Positions 8,975 through 15,809 of a stretch of DNA of 39,304 nt are shown one piece after another; positions within the stretch are counted from its first letter, which is position 1; the number at the start of each line of letters is the position of its first letter. Made by a program: the position numbers and the translations under genes. Under the pieces are notes generated by a model. The model was not told where the DNA came from. It did no database searches and saw nothing but the letters and a program-made list of their open reading frames with translations. This DNA comes from a virus: positions 1 through 39,304 of the IMG/VR virus record IMGVR_UViG_3300047666_000962; one strand, 5' to 3'.

Positions 8975-9955
8975 TTATGAATTTAAAATTGATTTTATTA
9001 TCACTATTTTTGAGTATCTAGCTTGCCACTTTGCGGTAAATCCACCATCTTGCCCCTTGTTGCCTATTGACTTTATCATTTCAGTAGCTGCGAGTCGGTC
9101 AACATCCTTTTTTCTGCCGTCGATTCTTGCGTTTTTAAGCTCGTTTAAAGTTCGTTCCTTAGCTTCGCCTTTCGCTATCTGCCTTTCTTCGTTAGATAAC
9201 TTAATTATGCCGCTAGATACAAGAATCTTTCCCCAATATGACTTTACAGAATCTTCTACCACGCTTTTAGTCCACTTAGCAACTTCTTTGTTGCTCGGGT
9301 CGTTAATTTCTTGAAAGTACCTTAAAAGGGCCTTATACTCAAGTATTGCATATTTGTTCGCCTTTTCCTGCAAGGCTTCTTTTTCTTCGTCGGTTTTCTC
9401 CTTATTTGCAATGAAGTGCTTTTTCTCATACTCGGCGATTACGCCCCTTCTGAACTTCGTATAAGCAAATAGGACACGCCCTAAGTGCATAGGCTCGAAA
9501 ACCCAACCAAAAGTCCTAACGTCTGCCGTCAACTTTCCTGCCGACAACATAGAAAAAGCGTCCTCGATCTCAAAAACTCCAATTTCTGGGAATTGAACCT
9601 TTACGAATTCCGTACAAGACTCTAAGGCGTCAAACTGAGCTTCTAGCTTTGACTTTTCGGCGTCCGAAGCGGTGCTTAATGCCGCCTTTCTTAAATTAAC
9701 GCCGACATGCGACTCTATCTGTTTCAACAAAGTTGCCGCAATGGCTTTATTTAGCGTGTTAATTTGAGCTAAATCGCCGCCGTTTACTATTGATCTTATG
9801 TTAGTCGAACTCTTGTATAAGGTCACTATCTTCGTTGCTTGAGCTACTGGCAACCCCAGAGCCGCCGAAACGGTTGTTAAACTGATCTTGCAAAGAGTCG
9901 CTTTGTTCTGCGCTTCCGTAGTTAGTCCCGTTTGTTTTTCCTGCTTGCTTTTCAT
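8975..9955 (-). CDS. 326-aa hypothetical protein overlapping the initiator gene
   Basis: No family recognised. It is mainly helical and rich in Lys and Ala, with a long charged segment about 180-230 and a basic C terminus (GRKKDVDRL...KWQARYSKIVIIKSILNS). ATG 9955 makes it overlap the end of the upstream gene by 155 bases in another frame, unusually long for a phage operon. The next in-frame ATG would remove about half the protein, so either the overlap is real or a non-ATG start just after 9801 is used. Position behind an initiator-like gene suggests a DNA-replication role, but nothing in the sequence proves it. Confidence 0.7.
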   Translation of the reverse strand: MKSKQEKQTGLTTEAQNKATLCKISLTTVSAALGLPVAQATKIVTLYKSSTNIRSIVNGGDLAQINTLNKAIAATLLKQIESHVGVNLRKAALSTASDAEKSKLEAQFDALESCTEFVKVQFPEIGVFEIEDAFSMLSAGKLTADVRTFGWVFEPMHLGRVLFAYTKFRRGVIAEYEKKHFIANKEKTDEEKEALQEKANKYAILEYKALLRYFQEINDPSNKEVAKWTKSVVEDSVKSYWGKILVSSGIIKLSNEERQIAKGEAKERTLNELKNARIDGRKKDVDRLAATEMIKSIGNKGQDGGFTAKWQARYSKIVIIKSILNS

Positions 9956-10673
9956 ACGCTTCTAATTGTTGTTTAGATATGCCTTTTATAAATATTCCGT
10001 CGTATCCTATTCGATGGGTAGTTTCTAGCGCAACATAAACCGCCGCTATTCCGTAGGTTTTAGCACTTTCGTAAAAATAATTTGCTTGCTTCTGCAATCG
10101 CCATTGTTCAGTATATGACTTTTTCTTATGCTTAATGTAGTCAAAAAAGAACTCTTTTAAATCGTCTCCAAAGTCTTCCTTAAATTCAAGGTCTTCAATG
10201 TTTGCCTTTTTGGGCTTCTTTCGGGGTTTCTTTTTTGGCTTTTCTTTCGGCTCGTCTACTGGTTTTTTTATTTCGATTTCGTTAATTTCGGTCGGTTTGG
10301 CGTTTTCAAGGCTTGCAATTTGCTTCTTTAAATCTTTAATTTGCTTTCTTAAGTTTCCGACTTCAATATTAACGATTTCAGATTTTTTATTTTTGCCGTT
10401 GAATTTCTTCATTAGGCCAGTTGTAATTTCGTACTTATTGGATGCTCTCCTTGTCCGACCTTCAACAATTTGGTATCTAGGCTCAGAAGTTAAAAAGCCC
10501 TTGTCGATTAATTGTTTCCTGTACTTCTTAACTTTTTTTAAGTCCCACTTGCTACGACTGACCAGTACATCGTTGCTAGGGTGTGAAATTTTGCCGTAAG
10601 AAGCAAAAATTGACAACAAAAAATACTCTGAGTCTGTCAGCTCGTCCAGTATCGCTTCGTTCGTGTTTATCAT
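9801..10673 (-). CDS. Winged-helix replication initiator-like protein (DnaD / phage O-like)
   Basis: Residues 1-85 read as a winged helix (LTDSEYFLLSIFASYG, SRSKWDLKKVKKYRKQLIDKGFL, then a beta wing RYQIVEGRTRRASNKYEIT), as in the N terminus of phage O-type initiators and DnaD-like proteins. A coiled coil follows (about 100-125), then a Lys/Pro linker (PKEKPKKKPRKKPKK, near 140-157) and a helical C-terminal domain (about 165-250). The tail is Ser/Gly-rich and acidic. It would bind the origin and load helicase, perhaps with the AAA+ protein at 21572. It is the first gene of the left operon, behind a leader hairpin and next to the repeat cluster at 11086-11165 that could be its binding site. 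No enzymatic motif is present. Confidence 0.65.
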   Translation of the reverse strand: MINTNEAILDELTDSEYFLLSIFASYGKISHPSNDVLVSRSKWDLKKVKKYRKQLIDKGFLTSEPRYQIVEGRTRRASNKYEITTGLMKKFNGKNKKSEIVNIEVGNLRKQIKDLKKQIASLENAKPTEINEIEIKKPVDEPKEKPKKKPRKKPKKANIEDLEFKEDFGDDLKEFFFDYIKHKKKSYTEQWRLQKQANYFYESAKTYGIAAVYVALETTHRIGYDGIFIKGISKQQLEAYEKQAGKTNGTNYGSAEQSDSLQDQFNNRFGGSGVASSSSNEDSDLIQEFD

Positions 10674-10700
10674 CTTTCAATTTTACGGCAGAAATTAAAC

Positions 10701-10789
10701 AAAAAAAAGGAATGCTTTAAAAAGTCGGGCGTTTAGGAAAACAAGCGCATAGCAAGTAAAAAGCGCAACCCGACTTTTTAAAGCATTCC
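10701..10789 (-). terminator. 21-bp perfect stem with U tract in the initiator leader (attenuator-like)
   Basis: Bases 10709-10729 and 10769-10789 are exact inverted repeats of 21 bp (GGAATGCTTT... / ...AAAGCATTCC) around a 39-base loop. On the minus strand the stem is followed at once by eight T (10708-10701), the form of an intrinsic terminator. It lies between the minus promoter (10918-10948) and the initiator start (10673), so transcription could stop before the operon. The loop contains a smaller GCGC...GCGC hairpin. It could instead be an origin cruciform. Confidence 0.7.
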
Positions 10790-10912
10790 CTTTTGCAGAA
10801 TTGCTATAAAAAAAAATAAAATTAGATTCTCGTTAGACTTGCTTAGACTAAAAGAAAAAGTAAAATTTGAGTTTCCTACGCTCAAATAAAAAGTAACTTT
10901 CTACTCATTGTC
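10701..10912 (-). ncRNA. Candidate ~210-nt leader or small RNA
   Basis: From a start a few bases after the -7 box (about 10912) to the U tract at 10701, a transcript of about 210 nt would carry no substantial reading frame. It would form a TTTGAG/CTCAAA hairpin (within about 10865-10886) and the 21-bp stem. If termination is efficient it is a stable small RNA; if not, a structured leader of the initiator mRNA. Inferred from sequence only. Confidence 0.35.
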
Positions 10913-10917
10913 TGACA

Positions 10918-10948
10918 CAAATATACGGCGACTTTTTACAATTCCAAA
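10918..10948 (-). promoter_or_regulatory. Minus-strand promoter of the left operon
   Basis: On the minus strand, TTTG (10945-10948), 19 bases, then TATATTTG (10918-10925), followed by TGTC as in the plus-strand early promoters. This is a full Bacteroidota primary-sigma match. It lacks the TTCGC...GCGAA palindrome that marks the plus-strand early promoters, so its control is likely different. Confidence 0.7.
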
Positions 10949-11080
10949 CTTTTAAATACTTTTCTTAAAAAAAATAAATTGATCTTGATTTAAAAAAAAA
11001 GTCCCCTTTTCCTTTTTAATAATTGTTTATTAAATTTCAATAAGTATTTAAAACTCTCAATAGTTATTATACCCCCCCTA

Positions 11081-11182
11081 TTTTCGTACTGTACTAAAAC
11101 GGTACAGTACTAAAAGCGGATAGATGGAAACTTTCGTACTACCCTATTTTAGTACTGTACGAAAGTGGTATAGATGGAAAAA
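11081..11182. repeat. GTACnGTAC repeat cluster, candidate origin or operator
   Basis: Within 623 non-coding bases (10674-11296) are three copies of TTTTAGTAC-T/A-GTAC: two on the minus strand (cores 11086-11094 and 11102-11110) and one on the plus strand (core 11152-11160). A half-site CTTTCGTAC (11131-11139) pairs with GTACGAAAG (11157-11165). TAGATGGAAA is repeated directly at 11121-11130 and 11171-11180. The flanks are very AT-rich, with a run of seven C at 11072-11078. This iteron-like set next to an initiator gene, at the point where transcription diverges, fits a replication origin. A repressor operator is the alternative. Confidence 0.5.
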
Positions 11183-11208
11183 CTTAATTTAAAATAAATA
11201 TAAATCTT

Positions 11209-11251
11209 TTCGCTTAAAGTTTGCGAAATCAAATAAGTTGTTTTATATTTG
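11209..11251 (+). promoter_or_regulatory. Early promoter P1 with palindromic operator
   Basis: Palindrome TTCGCTTAAAGTTTGCGAA (11209-11227) contains the -33 box TTTG (11220-11223); 20 bases later comes TATATTTG (11244-11251). It drives the small-gene cassette 11297-13038. From the palindrome to the start codon it is almost the same as P5, 7,350 bases away. Confidence 0.85.
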
Positions 11252-11296
11252 TGTCAGCAAAGAAGTTAATTATTCAGATAAATAAAACAAGAAATT

Positions 11297-11500
11297 ATGT
11301 GCTATATGTCAAACCAAATTTCCGACCAAATAGAAGCAGGCGAACACCTAATGAATCAAATATATTTAGAGTTAGAAGAAATGACAGAAGTCGAACTACA
11401 GGCCATAATAGACGACCCTTCTGATTATTGCCACATGAACGGATACGGCAACAAAGAAACGATTAAAGAGTTTGCGCAAAATGTAATTGCGTCGATTTAA
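11297..11500 (+). CDS. 67-aa acidic hypothetical protein
   Basis: Small acidic, helical protein (MNQIYLELEEMTEVELQAIIDD in the middle), no family recognised. It is the first gene behind P1. The leader AAACAAG-AAATT-ATG matches the leader of the 18647 gene, and both proteins begin Met-Cys. A longer frame over the same bases starting at 11221 is rejected because its start lies inside the promoter. Small early phage proteins of this kind often act on host enzymes, but nothing here says which. Confidence 0.7.
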   Translation: MCYMSNQISDQIEAGEHLMNQIYLELEEMTEVELQAIIDDPSDYCHMNGYGNKETIKEFAQNVIASI

Positions 11501-11538
11501 AACGAAAACGAATTACAAATCAAAACAAAGCAAGCGAA

Positions 11539-11781
11539 ATGATAAAAGAGCACGAAATAAAAGAAATATCAAATTCGACACAAGCCAGTATCCAGAATTT
11601 AGAAATCGAAATGCTTTATATGTGTCGAAATATAGCCGACCTAGAAGCGAAAAACGAAAGACTAAAGGCTCAATTAAAAGAGTGTCAAGCGGCTAAGGTT
11701 ATGCATAGGAATAGCGCAAAAAAGCACAAGAAGTACTCTTTGCATTTAAAGTCGGAATTAAAAAAGATCGAACAGAGTTAG
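11539..11781 (+). CDS. 80-aa coiled-coil hypothetical protein
   Basis: Almost wholly a charged helix with heptad spacing (IQNLEIEMLYMCRNIADLEAKNERLKAQLKEC, about 18-50), then a basic tail rich in Lys and His. No named family. It is preceded by a 34-base leader (11501-11534, ending AAAGCAAG) that recurs exactly at 11995-12028 before the 12034 gene. It is second in the P1 cassette, 38 bases after the previous stop. Confidence 0.65.
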   Translation: MIKEHEIKEISNSTQASIQNLEIEMLYMCRNIADLEAKNERLKAQLKECQAAKVMHRNSAKKHKKYSLHLKSELKKIEQS

Positions 11782-11819
11782 CTAGAAACGAGTTATAAAT
11801 CAAAATAAAAGAAAAGATC

Positions 11820-11990
11820 ATGTGCATTAATAGACATACAGAAGAGTCAATCAACAATGATATTGAGTTTATTAAAGAAATTAAAACTCACTTAGAATCA
11901 AATAATATTGACGCAGTAAATCAGATGTTAGCCGACTGGGAAGAAGAGTTGTGCAACCTGTCTAAAAGACTGGATAGCCTAAAAGGGTAA
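11820..11990 (+). CDS. 56-aa hypothetical protein
   Basis: Frame ATG 11820 to TAA 11990 encodes 56 residues starting MCINRHTEES and ending LSKRLDSLKG. It is helical and amphipathic, with no named family. Like its neighbours at 11297 and 18647 it begins Met-Cys. It fills the gap between two cassette genes, is read in the same direction, and is followed 5 bases later by the repeated 34-base leader of the next gene, which supports it as real. Confidence 0.55.
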   Translation: MCINRHTEESINNDIEFIKEIKTHLESNNIDAVNQMLADWEEELCNLSKRLDSLKG

Positions 11991-12033
11991 ATAAAACGAA
12001 AACGAATTACAAATCAAAACAAAGCAAGAAATT

Positions 12034-12528
12034 ATGAATAAGCAAGATTTAATCAAGGAATTTAATAACTCAATTGCAATTGTCGAACGAACAACAGCTA
12101 GTTATCAAAAAGAGTACATTGGGTTCTTAGAAGAAAAATACATCCAGACCGAAAACCGCCACCAAGTAGCGTTGGGTGTCGCAAGTAATCATAGCGATAT
12201 AATTATAGAGAAAATAGGAACAATTAAGGGGTTGGGCGAAGCTTCTAAAATTTATTGGGGGGAGTTCGTGAAAGCAAACGGATTACTAGACGAAAAAGAC
12301 GAGCAAATCAAAGCCCTTAAGTCCGAGATTGACCAATTAGAAGATATTCGAATAGGGGGCATAAGTGCGTGTACGGAATCCTTTGACGAAATCAGGGCCC
12401 TAAAATCCGAAGTCTCAGAACTTGGCTCTATAGTCTTAAAAAGATGCGAAGAAGCCGACAATTTAAGAGTAAAAACCAAAGAGCAAGCCGAGCAAATCGA
12501 AGGGCTTAAACGTCAAATTAAAGCCTAA
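12034..12528 (+). CDS. 164-aa coiled-coil hypothetical protein
   Basis: A long helical protein with heptad repeats in the second half (DEKDEQIKALKSEIDQLEDI near 87-106, then EIRALKSEVSEL and EQAEQIEGLKRQIKA to the end). The N-terminal 60 residues could form a small helical head. No enzymatic motif, no membrane segment. Leader AAAGCAAG-AAATT-ATG. It is the fourth gene of the P1 cassette. Function unknown. Confidence 0.65.
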   Translation: MNKQDLIKEFNNSIAIVERTTASYQKEYIGFLEEKYIQTENRHQVALGVASNHSDIIIEKIGTIKGLGEASKIYWGEFVKANGLLDEKDEQIKALKSEIDQLEDIRIGGISACTESFDEIRALKSEVSELGSIVLKRCEEADNLRVKTKEQAEQIEGLKRQIKA

Positions 12529-12579
12529 TAAAGGCAAGTTTAGCAAAAGTAATAATTAACCTTAAAGCAAGAAAAAGAA

Positions 12580-13038
12580 ATGGAAGCATATCAATTATTG
12601 GAGAATATAAATAAAGTTTCAATTGCCGCATTTACTTTATTGAAGCCGTTGAATAAAGTTATCGAAGACCTGTATTATTTCACATTACAAGAAATGTACT
12701 TGAGCGAAGCGTGGGAACTTACTTGTCAAATTACTAGGTTTCAAGACGTAAGCTTAGAAATGGGCTTGTTCATAGCCGCCAAAGATGATTCCCCGACAAA
12801 GAACACGGGGGACGCTAAACGGAATGTAATTTTTGAAGGTTGGAAATTTTCACACAAAACGCACGGAATTTATTATATACGGAACGAGTCAAAAAAGATG
12901 GATATTGAATTTAATGACGGCGCAATTACGGTAGAATTCGAAAGCTCGGCGCACCCTTATAACTATTCACGCATTGAAACCATTTCCGACCTTGCGAAGG
13001 TAACAAAGGGAGACCCCCTAAGGTTTAAATCAAGATAG
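12580..13038 (+). CDS. 152-aa hypothetical protein
   Basis: No family recognised. A helical N-terminal half (MEAYQLLENINKVSIAAFTLLKPLNKVIEDL) is followed by a beta-rich half (VIFEGWKFSHKTHGIYYIRN, MDIEFNDGAITVEFESS). It is the last gene of the P1 cassette: leader AAAGCAAG 8 bases before the start, and a terminator 24 bases after the stop. Confidence 0.7.
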   Translation: MEAYQLLENINKVSIAAFTLLKPLNKVIEDLYYFTLQEMYLSEAWELTCQITRFQDVSLEMGLFIAAKDDSPTKNTGDAKRNVIFEGWKFSHKTHGIYYIRNESKKMDIEFNDGAITVEFESSAHPYNYSRIETISDLAKVTKGDPLRFKSR

Positions 13039-13061
13039 CCAGATCGACGAAAACGAACAAA

Positions 13062-13099
13062 AAAAATAGCCTACTGAATTTCTTCGGTAGGCTATTTTT
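13062..13099. terminator. Bidirectional terminator between converging genes
   Basis: AAAAATAGCCTACTGAA pairs with TTCGGTAGGCTATTTTT (17 bp with one T-G pair, loop TTTC). A and T runs on both sides let it end the P1 cassette on the plus strand and the 13119-13526 gene on the minus strand. Confidence 0.85.
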
Positions 13100-13118
13100 G
13101 TATTGAAAAAGTTAAGGT

Positions 13119-13526
13119 TTAAAATTTGCCGTCGCCCTCTTTGTATTCTCGTATCGAGCTTTCCAACTCAGCACCGCCCCCTATATTCATAAAAATTAAG
13201 GGTAAAATACCCTTGAAGATAACAACAATTAAGCCCGTATCTTTGTTTTTTCCTTCAAATTCCTTGACAATTTGATCCTGCAGGGCTTCTTTATTTTCTG
13301 CGTAATCTACAGATTTAGAAAACGCCATCGCTTCGTTCTTGAATCGCTTCAATTGAGTAGCTACTAGGCCATAGGAAAACGCATTGTTAAAGTATGCTAT
13401 TGCGTCCCTGCCTTCGTCGATTTCTACAGCCGTTTCTACTGAAGTTCTAGTCATTCGCCAAAGTAACGGGAATTTATTTTTAATATCAATCGTCTGTCCT
13501 CTTTTATCCTCTTTTACTTCTTTCAT
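13119..13526 (-). CDS. 135-aa hypothetical protein, the only minus-strand gene in the early region
   Basis: No family recognised and no clear helix-turn-helix. It is mixed helical, with a hydrophobic stretch (LIVVIFKGILPLIFMNIGGG, about 98-117) that may pack in a core or touch the membrane. It is transcribed away from P2 (13615-13657) with its own weak promoter and shares a bidirectional terminator. This divergent single-gene layout is where phage repressors often sit, so it is a candidate for binding the early palindromes. The sequence gives no direct support for DNA binding. Confidence 0.65.
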   Translation of the reverse strand: MKEVKEDKRGQTIDIKNKFPLLWRMTRTSVETAVEIDEGRDAIAYFNNAFSYGLVATQLKRFKNEAMAFSKSVDYAENKEALQDQIVKEFEGKNKDTGLIVVIFKGILPLIFMNIGGGAELESSIREYKEGDGKF

Positions 13527-13564
13527 AATCTAAGTTATTTTGATATAATTCAATTCGTTAAATC

Positions 13565-13595
13565 CAAAGATAAGCAATAAATCAAAACAAACGAA
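13565..13595 (-). promoter_or_regulatory. Weak minus-strand promoter for the 135-aa gene
   Basis: On the minus strand, TATCTTTG (13565-13572) is a full -7 match. The -33 position 19 bases upstream reads TTCG (13592-13595), one base off TTTG. It lies 39 bases before the start codon at 13526. Confidence 0.4.
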
Positions 13596-13614
13596 TTAAA
13601 TACTTTTAAAATAG

Positions 13615-13657
13615 TTCGCTCAAAGTTTGCGAAACTGGAAAAAAGGTTGTAGATTTG
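13615..13657 (+). promoter_or_regulatory. Early promoter P2 with palindromic operator
   Basis: TTCGCTCAAAGTTTGCGAA (13615-13633) with TTTG at 13626-13629, a 20-base spacer and TAGATTTG (13650-13657). It drives the cassette 13697-15663, which includes the RusA-like resolvase. Confidence 0.8.
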
Positions 13658-13696
13658 TTGTAGTTAGGAATGAATTATTAATTAAAAAGCAAGGAA

Positions 13697-14119
13697 ATGG
13701 AAATTAAAAACATAGAGCTTCATACATTCGAGGGCGTGGCAGTAGGTCGGGTTTTTAACTTTGAAGACGGGAATAGTATTTCTATCGAAATAGGGGTTAG
13801 TGAAGTGTACGACTCAGACGGAAGTATTTACGACTTCGATACTTGCGTGTCGGGCGGAGCTTTTATTCCAATAAAGGAAGGTTATGTAAGGGCAATTAAA
13901 AACTTGGGTACGAATGTCAAATTAAACCGTAAGGGCAAAAGCAGGAAAAGTAAAATATACGCACTTTATAAAAATACCTTTGATGAAGAATTGAAGCTAG
14001 CCACTAAGGGGGTCGATTTCGACCCAGACAGTAAGAAATATTTAGACTCGTCAAACTTGGCTTGGAAAAACACAATAAGTAGAATTGAAAAAACAATCAC
14101 TAAAGAGGAGCAACTATGA
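13697..14119 (+). CDS. 140-aa hypothetical protein
   Basis: No family recognised. The N-terminal half is beta-like and acidic (ISIEIGVSEVYDSDGSIYDFDTC); a basic patch follows (KLNRKGKSRKSK, near 75-86) and a helical C terminus. It is the first gene behind P2, with leader AAAGCAAG-GAA-ATG. It ends in an ATGA overlap with the next gene, so the two are translationally coupled. Confidence 0.7.
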   Translation: MEIKNIELHTFEGVAVGRVFNFEDGNSISIEIGVSEVYDSDGSIYDFDTCVSGGAFIPIKEGYVRAIKNLGTNVKLNRKGKSRKSKIYALYKNTFDEELKLATKGVDFDPDSKKYLDSSNLAWKNTISRIEKTITKEEQL

Positions 14120-14604
14120 ATCAAGAAACAAAAAGAATAATCCTAGGCCACTTAAACGAGCATTTGGAAGAAAAGGAACTCAATACAGTTGATTTGAAAA
14201 CGAGCGGACATTTGCCCGTTTCTGGTCGATGGGTGGATAGCCTTAGAAAAAGCGTTCGGGACAAGGATAATAAGGGTTTCAATACCGATAAGGTTGCCGA
14301 GCTTCTGAAGGTCTTAGAGTTGCCTTATTTTATGGATGGTAGCCAGTTAGTTGTTAAATCTAAAGGCGAAAGTCAGTCAAAAGCAAGGCGAATAAAGTCT
14401 ATTGAAGAAATTAAAAAAGAACTTAAAACCGAAACAGGCGAAGCGTCTACAGAGTGCGAAGGTCAAGAAGAGTGCGAAGGTTGTGAGATTTGCGACGAGA
14501 GCGAAGATGTAAACGAGTGCGCCCACTTAAATACAAAAAAGGGGGTCGGTTGCTTTGACCAGTACAGTATGTGTTTAGATTGCGGCTTATATCCTGTATC
14601 GTGA
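14116..14604 (+). CDS. 162-aa protein with possible DNA-binding N terminus and Cys-rich zinc-binding C terminus
   Basis: Residues 30-75 (GHLPVSGRWVDSLRKSVRDK, then NTDKVAELLKVLELPYFM) could form a small helical DNA-binding domain, though I cannot assign a family. The C-terminal 50 residues hold nine cysteines: CEGQEECEGCEIC, then CAHLNTKKGVGCFDQYSMCLDC. The last block, with pairs spaced to bind one metal, looks like a zinc ribbon. ATGA overlap with the preceding gene and GTGA overlap with the resolvase gene show tight coupling. A role as a regulator or in recombination is inference. Confidence 0.65.
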   Translation: MNQETKRIILGHLNEHLEEKELNTVDLKTSGHLPVSGRWVDSLRKSVRDKDNKGFNTDKVAELLKVLELPYFMDGSQLVVKSKGESQSKARRIKSIEEIKKELKTETGEASTECEGQEECEGCEICDESEDVNECAHLNTKKGVGCFDQYSMCLDCGLYPVS

Positions 14605-15131
14605 AAGTAGTACACAACAAAAAATCAGAGCTAAAGAAGCCGCCAAAACAAAAGCAACCAAGGCAAATAACCCTAATCCTAAAAGGCGAGCCAATGGCGA
14701 AACAAAGCGTCCGACAGGGCAAGACAAAGACGGGTAAAAAGATATTCTATCAACCCGAAAAATACGCCCTTAGAGAGCAAAGTTATAGAATCCAGATAAG
14801 GAACCAATTGCCTAAGGATTTCGAAATGTTTACGGAATGGGTGCAAGTGACTGAATTTCTAGTAGTTCACGAAGCACCCAAAACAATAACGAAGCACAAG
14901 AAGAAATTGGCTTGGATGCAAATGGGCGGCTTGGTTAATAAGTTCACTAAGCCCGACTTGATCGACAATCTCAATAAGTTACCTTTTGATTCTATGAGTC
15001 GAAAAAAGCTAAAAAGCGGAGTTATTCAAAAGGGGGTCTATTTAGATGATTGTCTGGTTTACCATACAAAAGAAGCTTCTAAACACTGGGGTCTTAACCC
15101 TCGAATAGAAATTACATTAATAGGAGTTTAA
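14601..15131 (+). CDS. rusA: RusA-like Holliday junction resolvase
   Basis: RusA enzymes cleave four-way DNA junctions made during recombination or replication. Counting from the GTG start chosen here, the sequence shows ITLILKGEPMAKQSVRQ at 23-39, KPDLIDNLNK at 117-126 and YLDDCLVYHTKEASKHWG at 147-164, then the ending PRIEITLIG typical of the family. Asp119, Asp122 and Asp149/150 match the acidic metal site and Lys157 the following basic residue. The spacer after the first block is longer than in E. coli RusA. An upstream ATG (14571) would overlap the previous gene by 34 bases. GTG 14601 gives a clean GTGA coupling, and ATG 14694 would cut the first beta strand. Confidence 0.88.
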   Translation: MKVVHNKKSELKKPPKQKQPRQITLILKGEPMAKQSVRQGKTKTGKKIFYQPEKYALREQSYRIQIRNQLPKDFEMFTEWVQVTEFLVVHEAPKTITKHKKKLAWMQMGGLVNKFTKPDLIDNLNKLPFDSMSRKKLKSGVIQKGVYLDDCLVYHTKEASKHWGLNPRIEITLIGV

Positions 15132-15142
15132 AAAAAGTTAGA

Positions 15143-15424
15143 ATGATAACACCAATAAAGAGAGCCAAGGAATTAATTGATATAATCAAGCAAGTAGACC
15201 ACAGATGGAGCCACGGAATAGCAAAGCAAAAGAAAAAGCGTCTATTGTCTTTGTGTGGCGCAATAGATAGACGAGAAGACAAAAGCGTCTGGACTAACGA
15301 TAATATTAAGTATATGGCTGCTCGTCGTGAGATTTCGGAAATAAACCAAACCAAGGAGGACTTAATTCACGCCTATAAGAATTTGGTAATTAAATACAAG
15401 AAGTTTAAAAAGGACAAAGCATGA
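15143..15424 (+). CDS. 93-aa basic hypothetical protein
   Basis: Very basic, helical protein (KQKKKRLLSLCGAIDRRED in the middle, ending KYKKFKKDKA), no family recognised. Its charge suggests nucleic-acid contact. It starts 11 bases after the resolvase stop and overlaps the next gene as ATGA. Confidence 0.65.
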   Translation: MITPIKRAKELIDIIKQVDHRWSHGIAKQKKKRLLSLCGAIDRREDKSVWTNDNIKYMAARREISEINQTKEDLIHAYKNLVIKYKKFKKDKA

Positions 15425-15663
15425 GTTTCGAACATTGCTACGAGCAAATAAAACTAAACCAAGGCGAAGAAGTAGCCGACCAGTTCGGCGAGTCGCACGA
15501 AGATGGAATTTTTCACGGTCACAGTGCGGCAGGCCTAATGAGAATTGAAGCCGAATTAAAGGAAATACTAAAGCGAAAGCCGTTTGATAAAAACGAAGAC
15601 GACGACGAAATCGAAGAGTATTTGGAAGATTTGGAAAATTACTTGGATTCCGAAAATAAATAA
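15421..15663 (+). CDS. 80-aa acidic hypothetical protein
   Basis: Strongly acidic, especially the C terminus (DKNEDDDEIEEYLEDLENYL). The middle holds a His-rich stretch (HEDGIFHGHSAAG). No family known to me. It is the last gene of the P2 cassette, followed 8 bases later by a terminator. The coupled basic partner just upstream suggests the two may interact. Confidence 0.65.
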   Translation: MSFEHCYEQIKLNQGEEVADQFGESHEDGIFHGHSAAGLMRIEAELKEILKRKPFDKNEDDDEIEEYLEDLENYLDSENK

Positions 15664-15671
15664 TTACCCAT

Positions 15672-15711
15672 AAAGAACACACTTTCAGCCAGTTAGGTAA
15701 GTGTGTTCTTT
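15672..15711 (+). terminator. Terminator of the P2 cassette
   Basis: AAAGAACACACTT (15672-15684) pairs with AAGTGTGTTCTTT (15699-15711), a perfect 13-bp stem with a 14-base loop, followed by TTTTTC. P3 begins 16 bases later. Confidence 0.85.
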
Positions 15712-15726
15712 TTTCTTTTAAAATAC

Positions 15727-15769
15727 TTCGCAAAAGGTTTGCGAAAACGAGAAAGGCGGCGTACATTTG
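15727..15769 (+). promoter_or_regulatory. Early promoter P3, with the most perfect palindrome
   Basis: TTCGCAAAAGGTTTGCGAA (15727-15745) has perfect 8-bp arms around AGG. -33 TTTG lies at 15738-15741 and -7 TACATTTG at 15762-15769, 20 bases apart. It drives the single gene at 15810. Confidence 0.85.
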
Positions 15770-15809
15770 TATCATACCAATAAGGTAAAACACTTTAAAG
15801 CTTAATATT

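Noticed and set aside
11221-11424. Frame starting in the P1 promoter
   Set aside because: Its start lies between the -33 and -7 boxes, so it would not be on the transcript.
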